A stretch of 64,000 nucleotides of DNA, from assembly GCF_900451095.1 (NCBI RefSeq), contig NZ_UGHV01000001.1, positions 1,488,001 through 1,552,000 on the forward strand. Reading direction: 5' to 3'. How positions within the stretch are numbered: position 1 is the first letter of the stretch; every line of letters starts with the position of its first letter. The stretch is from Helicobacter canis. Lineage in GTDB: Bacteria > Campylobacterota > Campylobacteria > Campylobacterales > Helicobacteraceae. The translations under genes and the position numbers were made by a program. Shown here one piece after another: positions 17,285-25,317 of the stretch. The notes beneath the pieces are model-generated. The model was not told where the DNA came from. It did not search any database and was given only the letters and a program-made list of their open reading frames with translations.

Positions 17285-17371
17285 TTATGTTTTGGAATCT
17301 ATGGTGTGGATTTCTGTTTCGCTTAGGTCATAGAGTTTATAGACTAAAGAGTCAATTTTGGATTCTAGCTC
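17285..17371 (-). repeat. Methylase 3'-end copy A (the gene's own end)
   Basis: 87 bases; codes ELESKIDSLVYKLYDLSETEIHTIDSKT and stop of the full-length methylase. Copies B-E are downstream. Confidence 0.9.
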
Positions 17372-20300
17372 TTTTTGCTTATGGATTGCCGCGCCGATTT
17401 CATCGGCTCGCAATGACGATTGGGGTTGGATTGCTTCGGCTTCGCCTCGCAATGACAGAATCTGCTCTACACATTGTATAATCTCATTCGCTAGGGGCTT
17501 GTTGGATTCTGTGATTTTGGGGATAGGGATTTTTCTTAGATACTCTGGATTTAAATCAATATTTCCAACTCCCCTTATTTCATCTAGTAATAAAGCAATA
17601 TATTTTGAATTAAGTATCCCTAACAAATATAATAAATTGACTTGTTGCGATAAGTTTTCAAGGTCATTTCGTTCAAAGTTAGAAAATTTTTTTATACTTG
17701 AAATAATGCTTTTGTTATTTATGTTTTTAAGATTATGCCACAGCACACAAACCCTAATAGTTTGGTCGCAAATAGTTTTGTTAGTGTCTATGACTGACTT
17801 TAAATATCCTATTTTGTTAATTACAAGTTTTTCTGCTTCAAAAAGTTCTGGGAATCTTGGTTCTCTACATTGTGATGGACAGCGTTCTGTATTGTATTCA
17901 AGGTATTTAACATTTACTATTTGATATTTTTCAATATCTTTTCCTTCAATATATGCTCTATTATGGATTTTATCCATTGTTCTACTAATCAAATCTTTTT
18001 TTGTAAATTTATAATTTTTATTAGATTCACTTGAATGAAGTCCCATACCAACGCTTATATAGCAGAAGTCCCCTAGCGTATTTAATTTTTGATATTTATC
18101 AATTTCTCTTTCACCTGTAAGATTCCAAATAAAACTTTTTTCATCTTGTATGAATATGTTTCTATTCTTCTTATAAATACGCTCAATAGTATGATGATGT
18201 AATTTTGAAATAAAAATTTCATTGTTTGCATTGTTGTTTTGTATAAAAACGATACAATTTAAAACTTCAGCATTAAAGACTTTTGACTCGTGTAGGTCGG
18301 CAATTTCTACAAGGCTAAAATCTTTAAAAACATTTTCTCTGCTTTTTTGTGCGTATGGTTGATTTGTGTAGGGATATGGAATAATCATAGAACACATTCC
18401 ATTGAAGTTTAGTATTTTCAATCCACGCTCTATAAAAGGGATATACAAATCCCATTTTTTGTGTAATGTTTTGTAGTATGAAATATTTTTTAATGTTTCT
18501 CTTTGTTGGGCTAAAAACTTATCTTTCATTTGATTTGGAGCAGATATATACGGCGGATTGCCGATGACGATGTCAAAGCCTTGAAGTCCAAACATATACT
18601 CGCTGTCAAAAAAGCCTGCCACAGAGTGTGGGTCGTAGGGATTCCATAGTGTCAATGGGCTCTCGCCTTGGTCGTGTAGGATAAGGTTTCTCGCTATGTG
18701 GGCGGCGGTCTTTAGGTAGTCTTGCTTTAGCTTCTCTCTGCTCTTTAGGTCTGCGGTGAAGTTAGCTTGGCGGATAGACTCTAGCTTTTGCTTGTCGGCT
18801 TGGTAGCCATCATACTCTAGTATAGAGTCTTTTGGCAGTGGGAGCAGGGAATTGGCACTTAGGAATTTGAACTCTAAGTTTGGCAGGGGGGCTATGGAGT
18901 GTGGGGACTCATCGACTATGAGCGATAGGAAGCAGCGCAAGCGTGAAATCTCTGTCGCCATAGGCTGAATGTCTATGCCGTAGATGTTGCTCTGCAGTAT
19001 TTCTAGCTTGCGGGTGTAGGGGGAGCGGGTGTCGCCTAGCAGGTCTTGGAGGTCTAGGATCTCTTGCATAAGCCCTATGGGGAATGCCCCGCTGCCACAG
19101 GCTGGGTCTAGGACTTTTAGGGTGGATAGGGCGGCTAGGATTTGGGCGTGTGTGGTTGGGGGTAGGTGTGATGGGTCTTGGTGGAAAATTAGGGCGTGTA
19201 GAGTTTCTGGCGTTGGCTTTGCCGCGCTTTTGCGGGAGTCTGCGGCGTGGGCTTGCTCATTACCGCTTAGGTAAATCCCTTCGCCCACGCCTTGACAACC
19301 CACAAAATCATCGGCAAATCCTTCCGCCTGTGAGTCGTTTAGATTTTGTGCTTCATTCCTAGAATCCGCTTTTTTATTTGCGGCGTTTTTGCTGTCATTG
19401 CGAGCGGACTTGTCCGCGTGGCAATCCACACTAGAATCCACTTTTGATTTATGGATTGCCACGCTTTGCTCTCGCAAAGCTCGCAATGACGGGGAAAGGG
19501 CGGTCTGCTCGCGGCAGGATTTTTGCGCGGCTGTTTTATCGCTGCTTGTGGATTCTAAGATTTTGGAGCTAGAATCGTGGCTTTTCGAGCCGCGCGCGGA
19601 GATAAGCCTTGAGTGGCTATCGCACAAGCGCGGCGATGAAATCCGCGATTCTAGCCCAAAAGCTGAATCCATTTTAGACAAAAGGTATTGGTAGAGAGAA
19701 GTGCGACACATATACTGCACAATCTCCCTCGGTGTATAGTAGCTCCCTGTCGATTTACGCAATGAGCTAGTAGAGTCCTTGCGATTATCAGTAAATAGCT
19801 CGCTCAAAAGGCTCTCAAACACCATACCCAAAAGCTCTGGGTTTAGCCCTACTTCTTGGGCGTCTGGGGTGGATTCATCAATGCTGAAGTGGTAGCTTTC
19901 AAGCAGGGTGAAAAGCTCGGCTAAGGGGGTGTTGGGGACTTTTAGGGTGGTGTGGTAGGCGGTGGGGCGGCTTGGGGAGTAGAAGTCGCTTGCCTGTGGG
20001 GCGAAAAGCCCGCCGTTTAGGTAGGGGATCTGCTCTAAAAGGGCGGCTATGTGTGGGTCTAGCAGGGCGTAGTCTCGGGCGTTTTTGGGGGTGTTTAGCG
20101 TGGAGAAAAAGAGCGGCTCTAGGACTTCGTGGTAGTAATTGCCGCTTAGGGTGGTGCTAAAAATGGCTGTATCTATAATGCCCTTTTTCTCTAGGAATTT
20201 GCAAAAAAGCAGGCGGGAGAGGAGGCGGAGGGAGAATTCGCGTTTAGTGTTGTCTTGGGAGGCTTGGCTGGTGGATTCGGCTTTGCGCGATAAATCGGCG

Positions 20301-21274
20301 ATTGCTTCACACTCTCGGCGGTTACGCACGCCAAGTGCGCGCCCTTGAGAGTGCTCGCAAAGCCCCGATTTCTCATCGCAAATCCTAGAATCCTTTGCTT
20401 GCTCGCTTAGATTTTGAGCGGTTTTCTTAGAATCCGCTTCGTTGCTAGAATCCGCTTTTTTCTTGTCATTGCGAGCGGACTTGTCCGCGTGGCAATCCAT
20501 AGCTTCATCGCTAGAATCCGCTTTTGATTTATGGATTGCTTCGGCTTCGCCTCGCAATGACGGAGTGGGGTGGATTGCTTCGGTCGCTTCGCTCGCTCGC
20601 AATGACGGAGTGGGGAGCTGGATAGAGTCTATCAGCGCGATAAAAATCCCCACAACCTCTTGGTAGAATTTTTCATTTAAGCTTTCTATGCTTAGGGCTT
20701 TAATGCTCTCTTGGTAGAGCTGATCAATAGGCGTGGGCATTTGCTTCTTATGCTTGGAGGCTTTGGCTATGGAGTCAAGATTGCGCAAATGCCCTTTGCT
20801 AGGGGAGAGTAGGGATAGATCTTTGATGATTATGACTCTTTCTAGCACATCTTGGTCTGCGGCGCGCTTATGCTCTCTGCGCGTGGCGAAGCTTATGGTA
20901 AGTAGGTCTTCTTGCGGATTTAGGAAGAAGATGATGTTGTAGGAGGGGATGGCGCGGTTTATGGCTTGGGTGGCTTTGGCATAGAGAGATTTGGAGAGTG
21001 TGGCACTAGGCTTTGAGCAGATAAGGCTAAAGGCTAGGTTTGTATGCCCTAGGCTAGAGCTAGAGAGAGTCTCGCTGCTAGCAGCAGAGGCAAAGCATAC
21101 AATCGCGCCGCCAAAGTCAAACTCTCCATAGCTCTGCTCTAGGGCGTGCAGGGCTTGCGCGTCTGCTTGGGCTACTTCTAGGGAGAAAAGCTCATAGATA
21201 AGTGCTTTGAAGCTTTGTGCTAGATCTTTGGGGCTAGCTTTGTGGTGGGATAGGGGGGAGAGATGGGGGGTCAT
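17285..21274 (-). CDS. Eco57I/TaqI-like DNA adenine methylase or restriction-modification enzyme with in-frame palindromic inserts
   Basis: 1329 residues; start at 21274 with AAAGGAGC. Order: N-terminal domain of unknown role (1-215); repeat-derived insert (about 221-341, PSLRASEATEAIH, MDCHADKSARND); helical part; SYYTPREIVQYM; second insert (about 545-670); SAM motif DPACGSGAFPIGLM near 721; NPPY motif near 906, which marks N6-adenine methylation; TaqI-like specificity part with ILNSKYIALLLDEIRG and LNPEYLRKIPIPKI; third insert (about 1272-1302); conserved ELESKIDSLVY tail. The specificity part (17480-18540) is clearly more AT-rich than its surroundings, suggesting exchange. Whether it also cuts DNA is not visible; the partner helicase upstream has a PLD nuclease-like domain. 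Probably phage defence or modification. Confidence 0.8.
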   Translation of the reverse strand: MTPHLSPLSHHKASPKDLAQSFKALIYELFSLEVAQADAQALHALEQSYGEFDFGGAIVCFASAASSETLSSSSLGHTNLAFSLICSKPSATLSKSLYAKATQAINRAIPSYNIIFFLNPQEDLLTISFATRREHKRAADQDVLERVIIIKDLSLLSPSKGHLRNLDSIAKASKHKKQMPTPIDQLYQESIKALSIESLNEKFYQEVVGIFIALIDSIQLPTPSLRASEATEAIHPTPSLRGEAEAIHKSKADSSDEAMDCHADKSARNDKKKADSSNEADSKKTAQNLSEQAKDSRICDEKSGLCEHSQGRALGVRNRRECEAIADLSRKAESTSQASQDNTKREFSLRLLSRLLFCKFLEKKGIIDTAIFSTTLSGNYYHEVLEPLFFSTLNTPKNARDYALLDPHIAALLEQIPYLNGGLFAPQASDFYSPSRPTAYHTTLKVPNTPLAELFTLLESYHFSIDESTPDAQEVGLNPELLGMVFESLLSELFTDNRKDSTSSLRKSTGSYYTPREIVQYMCRTSLYQYLLSKMDSAFGLESRISSPRLCDSHSRLISARGSKSHDSSSKILESTSSDKTAAQKSCREQTALSPSLRALREQSVAIHKSKVDSSVDCHADKSARNDSKNAANKKADSRNEAQNLNDSQAEGFADDFVGCQGVGEGIYLSGNEQAHAADSRKSAAKPTPETLHALIFHQDPSHLPPTTHAQILAALSTLKVLDPACGSGAFPIGLMQEILDLQDLLGDTRSPYTRKLEILQSNIYGIDIQPMATEISRLRCFLSLIVDESPHSIAPLPNLEFKFLSANSLLPLPKDSILEYDGYQADKQKLESIRQANFTADLKSREKLKQDYLKTAAHIARNLILHDQGESPLTLWNPYDPHSVAGFFDSEYMFGLQGFDIVIGNPPYISAPNQMKDKFLAQQRETLKNISYYKTLHKKWDLYIPFIERGLKILNFNGMCSMIIPYPYTNQPYAQKSRENVFKDFSLVEIADLHESKVFNAEVLNCIVFIQNNNANNEIFISKLHHHTIERIYKKNRNIFIQDEKSFIWNLTGEREIDKYQKLNTLGDFCYISVGMGLHSSESNKNYKFTKKDLISRTMDKIHNRAYIEGKDIEKYQIVNVKYLEYNTERCPSQCREPRFPELFEAEKLVINKIGYLKSVIDTNKTICDQTIRVCVLWHNLKNINNKSIISSIKKFSNFERNDLENLSQQVNLLYLLGILNSKYIALLLDEIRGVGNIDLNPEYLRKIPIPKITESNKPLANEIIQCVEQILSLRGEAEAIQPQSSLRADEIGAAIHKQKELESKIDSLVYKLYDLSETEIHTIDSKT
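17381..17457. repeat. Two palindromic units coding for methylase residues
   Basis: Units 17381-17417 and 17428-17457 are read in frame as SLRGEAEAI and SLRADEIGAAIHK just before the conserved tail. Confidence 0.85.
19394..19490. repeat. Two palindromic units inside the methylase gene
   Basis: Units 19394-19429 and 19451-19490 in opposite orientation, separated by CTAGAATCCACTTTT. In frame they read VDCHADKSARND and SLRALREQSVAIHK. Confidence 0.9.
20272..20396. repeat. Longer (about 125 bp) repeat, copy 1, inside the methylase gene
   Basis: From GGATTCGGCTTTGCGCGATA to TCGCAAATCCTAGAATCC. A second copy lies at 28747-28871 between uppS and mnmE. The methylase frame stays open through it. Confidence 0.85.
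20465..20606. repeat. Three palindromic units inside the methylase gene
   Basis: Units at 20465-20500, 20531-20561 and 20571-20606; in frame they read MDCHADKSARND, SLRGEAEAIHK and SLRASEATEAIH. Confidence 0.9.
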
Positions 21275-21301
21275 TTTTGCTCCTTTGGTTTGGGTTTGGC
21301 T

Positions 21302-22057
21302 TTAAGCGATTCGGCTTTCTAAAGAAACTGCGCTTCGCTTGTTTTGGGTAGGCAATGCGGCAGTGTTGCGATTTTTGTGAAAGGCACGAACGCCAAGTTC
21401 GCTAACCTTCCCCAAAAATCGCAAAGCTCCCACAGCCCCACCGCAAATCCTAGAATCGTGGTGGGCTGGCTGGGTGGCTTGGGTGAAAATCCTAGAATCC
21501 GCTTTTTTATCCACTTTTTGTTTAGTGGCGTTTTTGCTGTCATTGCGAGCAAGCGCGGTAGCGATTGCGTGGCAATCCATACTAGAATCCGCTTTTTCTA
21601 AAGAAGCTACGCTTTGCGATTTTTGTGCGTTTGTATCAAAAGTGGATTCTAGGGTTTGTGGTTTTGGTGGTGTGGATTGCCACGATTTTGCTAGCGCAAA
21701 ATCTCGCAATGACGAGAGATATTTCGCCTGTGGCTCAATATGACAAGAAAGGGCGTTGGGGCTAGAATCCGCTTTTTCTAAAAAAGCTACGCTTTGCGAT
21801 TTTTGGGCGGTTTTATGGATTGCTTCGCCGCCGTTGTCGGCTCGCAATGACAGAGAAGCTTGATTTTCTTCTTCAAGGATTCTAGGAGTTTCGGTGGTGC
21901 TAGCGGTGTTTTTTAAGGATTTTAGGGGGGAGCAAGAGTCTGCGGTTGCCCTAAAACAAGGGACACCGCTCGCCGTAGGCGATGTTTCTTTAGTAATTTT
22001 CGCAACACTGCCGCATTGCTCACCCAAGACCGAATCCCCCTTAGAAAAAGTGCTCAT
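21302..22057 (-). other. Open reading frame built from repeats, between helicase and methylase
   Basis: 251 codons without stop. The start overlaps the helicase stop as ATGA, so ribosomes could enter it. Nearly every stretch is a repeat: the SPTAS unit (also at 40.1 and 46.6 kb), SLRADNGGEAIHK, QKSQSVAFLEKADSS twice, MDCHAIATALARNDSKNA, and CTAGAATCC-type codons (LESTFD). No domain recognised and composition is unlike its neighbours. Either a repeat cluster that stays open because the units lack stops in this frame, or a recent repeat-born protein linking the two enzymes. Gene status unsure. Confidence 0.45.
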
Positions 22058-25000
22058 AGACTCTTTGCCTTATAGTTTGCCAGCTCGCTAAAGTCCGGAT
22101 TGACAAACAAAAATGCAATGAGTGTAAAGCGTTTTTTCTCGATAGAGTAGAGTCCGCTATCGCGCGTTTTTATACTGGCTCTGGCTTGGCTGTGGGATAG
22201 TATCTGTGCTTCTAAATCTTTGGCTATATCTTTGAAAATAGCTTGCAAGAAAGCGATATTTTCATAATCTTGGCTGGCTCGCTCTAGGGAGCTAAACTCC
22301 GCTTTATCGGCTTCGTTTATGCTGGCAAAGTCTCTAAGCTGTGAGAGGTTGCGGCTGCAGTCGCTATCGCTCACAGATGGCAGGAGCTTCTTGCTAGCGC
22401 AGTTGTAGAGGGTGTAGTAAGTTTTCTTACTCTCATCTTGCAAGGCGGCAAAGATGAGATTCTGGGCTAGGGTGCTTGCGCTTGTGGAGCTTGATCTAGC
22501 GATAGAAAATATGCCATTTGGCAGGTGGCTTTGGTGCTTCTCGCTTAGCATAGAGCCTAGCACAGAGCTTGGGGATAGGAGATAGTCTTTGGTCTCATCA
22601 AGTGCGCTTAGCTTGCTATCTAGGGCTTGGTAGGCTTCTTGTCTGGCTTGCTGGCTTGGCTCTTGCTCAAGGCTTGTGCCAAAGAAGTTTTTCTGCGTGG
22701 TGGTGGTAGCTGCCGCTTGGGTCTTGTGGGCTATGCGTGATTCTAGCTTGATGTAGGATTCTAGCTTGATATGTGGGAAAAAGTGGTAGATATGTATCTG
22801 TGCGTGGCTGCTGCCGATACGATAGATCCGCCCTATGCGCTGGATCGCACGCACGGGATTAAAGGCTATGTCCCAATTGATGAGATTGGCGCAGTCTTGG
22901 AGATTTTGCCCCTCGCTAATGCAGTCGCTAGCTACGAGAATATCTATGGGCTTTTCGCCGCTAGCTAGGGTGTATTTCTGTGATTTGGGGGAGAAGAGTC
23001 GCTTGTTTGCATTAAACTCTTTGGTCTTGGTCTCGCCTGTAATGCTAGCTATGTGTAGCTTAGGGTAGCTAGCCTGCAAGCTTTGCTTAATGGTCTCGCA
23101 AGTGATGATAGACTCGCTAAAGATTAGGAGCTTCTGGCTGTGGATACTCTCGCCTAGGGCGTCTATGATCTTGCATACTTGGGTAAATTTCTCGCTTCTA
23201 GCAAAGTGCTTTTGCGCATTGTAGGGGGAGATCCTTTCAAGGATAGATTCTAGCTTGGATAAATCCTGCTCACATAGCTCTCTAAAGCGCGGAGATAGCT
23301 TGGTGATATAGCCATATTCGTAGCATTTCTTGAGTCTTGTGGGGAAGATCGCGGCATCTTCATCAAGCAAGTCATCTTGCCTTTCTTCTAGCTCTTTGGC
23401 AGAGAGGAAGCTGCGGTGGTAGGCGATGATCGTGCCTAGGATTTTGGAGAATGCATCTAGGGAGGATTCTAGGGCTTTTAGCAAGCTCATCGCTAGGAAG
23501 CCCCTTGGCGTGGTGTAGTCGCCTAGATTTTCTAGCTGCTTGTCTTGTAGGATTTCTCTAATGGAGTCTGGGAGAAAGGGGTAGGGGTCATAGATACTAA
23601 AGCTGATAGACTCACTTGTCTTATCATCGCCAAGTCCTAGGATTTGCACAAGCTCTTCATAGCTAAAGTCTATCCCACTAGGCACGCTTGATAGGAAGAG
23701 CTTGGGCGCGATGTGGGCTTTGGGGAGGTGCTTGCCCCAAAGCTTTAGCTGGGATTCTATCTCGCTGCTTTGTGTGGTGTAGATAGTATGGGTGAGCCTA
23801 TAAAAGTCCTTGTGGATTGGGGCGTTGGACTCTAGGGCTTTGTCTGCTTGGGCGCAGACTCTAGCTAGGTTTAGCGTGTCGCCGCCTATGGTGATTGTGG
23901 GGTTGATTAGGGCTAGTTGATTGGATAAATCGGTGATTTTGTTGTTGATAGGTGTCGCGCTAAGGAGCAACAGGCGTGCGGATTTGCTGAGATTGGCTTG
24001 GAGCTTGTCGTATTGGTTTTGGCGTGATTTTGCCGAGCCGTTGCGGAGATTGTGGCTCTCATCGATGATGATAAGGCTGGCGTATTTAAGTAGTTTTTGC
24101 ACTTTTTCATCTGGGTTGGCGGCTTGGTGGTAGCTTATGATATGGGTGCAGAAGCTAAGGTCTGCTATAAATGTGTCGTGTGGGCTTTGCGGAGCTTGGC
24201 TAAAGTAGCTCTCCCACTGGGCACAGAGCTTGGGAGGGGTGATTATGACAATATTGCTATATGCGCTTAGCACGCCTAGGGCGGTGAGTGTTTTACCCGC
24301 GCCCACAGAGTCCGCGCATAGGGCTACCTTGTAGGTTTTAAGCCGCTTTTGCAGCTCTTTTGCCGCTTTTTGCTGGAAAGGATAGAGTCCAAATGCCTTG
24401 CTCCCTTGCTCTATAAGCGCATTTTCATCACTATCTAGATCGGCTTCTGGGTGCTCTAGCAGGGCATAGAGCTTGGCGAAAATATCCTTAGGGCTGTGGT
24501 AGAAAAAGCTCGTGCTTAGGGCTTCTTGGACTTGCTTGGTGCTATCTTGGCAGGCGTGTAGCATTTGGTAGAAATACTCTAGGGCGGCTTGCGTGTCGGC
24601 TTTGGAGTCGCATACTAGGTTTAGCTCTTTGTTGCTCTTATTGTCATAGAGTCCTAATCCGCTGGCGGTGAAATTTGAGCTGCCGATGATGGCAGTTTGC
24701 GTGCGATTTGGCGTGTCTTTGGTGTGGAAGACATAGAGCTTTGCGTGGATAAGAGTGCTTTTTTCTTGTAGCATAGCGATGTGCGTGGGCGTGTCGCTGA
24801 TAAATCTATATGCCTTGCGCGTGGTGCGTAAGCTCTCTAGCTGCTCTGTGTAATCAACTATGCGTAAATCATAGGGATCTTGTAGGAAAAATCGCACTTG
24901 ATCTGTGTCTTTTGTCGATGGGTCTTGCGTGCCTAGGATAAGGGTTAGGGAGCGGATCTTGTGTGCGTGGGTGGAGAGATACTCTAGGGCTTTGGCATTG

Positions 25001-25241
25001 AAGTAGCCACTGATTATAGCGATGTCGCAGCTGTGGTCCTCAAAGCTGTGGAGTATGGACTCTATACTGCTAGCTAGGGTGTTTGGCGGCTCGTTGGTGA
25101 TGAGATTGGATCGTGTGAGATTGGTGGGGGCTGTGCGGATCTGTGTGGGGGCAGAGCTGGATTCTAGTGTGGGGCTACTTTGCTGCTGCCCCCCCCTAAT
25201 CGACTTTTGGCAGTGGTGCTAGACTCTTGCAAATGCTTCAT
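22054..25241 (-). CDS. PLD-nuclease-like SNF2 helicase, apparently phase-variable at its start (off here)
   Basis: The large open frame begins at 24897 with a GTG but lacks the front half of its first domain. An ATG at 25241 with AAGGAG upstream starts MKHLQESSTTAKSRL and meets a G8 tract (25189-25196); after one added or two lost G it would enter the large frame (QQQSSPTLESS..., then DIAIISGYFNAKALEYL), giving about 1062 residues. Domains: PLD-type nuclease with HAKLYVFHTKD and GSSNFTASG; SNF2-type helicase with ADSVGAGKT, IIIDESHNLRN, LLLSATPINN and ASDCISEGQNLQDCANLINWD...QRIGRIYRIGS. Likely translocates on DNA and may cut it, working with the downstream methylase. At G8 the long product is not made from this start. 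Confidence 0.75.
25189..25196 (-). repeat. Short poly-G tract (G8) at the start of the PLD helicase
   Basis: Eight C on the plus strand, 15 codons after a well-placed ATG. The helicase frame needs 9 or 6 G. Eight is at the lower limit for slippage, so it may be a switch or a simple frameshift. Confidence 0.65.
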
Positions 25242-25284
25242 CGCTTGAAATGCTCCTTAGAGAGTGTGGGTCTTGGATTGTGGG

Positions 25285-25312
25285 CTAGCTTTAAGCGTGT
25301 GCTTAAAGCTAG
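25285..25312 (-). terminator. Hairpin after acnB
   Basis: Perfect 12-bp stem (CTAGCTTTAAGC) with a 4-base loop, 6 bases after the acnB stop. No U run follows, so it may be a weak terminator that lets some transcription into the helicase operon. Confidence 0.55.
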
Positions 25313-25317
25313 AGAAG

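Noticed and set aside
13969..17371. CRISPR array
   Set aside because: Repeats vary in length and orientation, spacers are genes or other repeats, and no cas gene is near.
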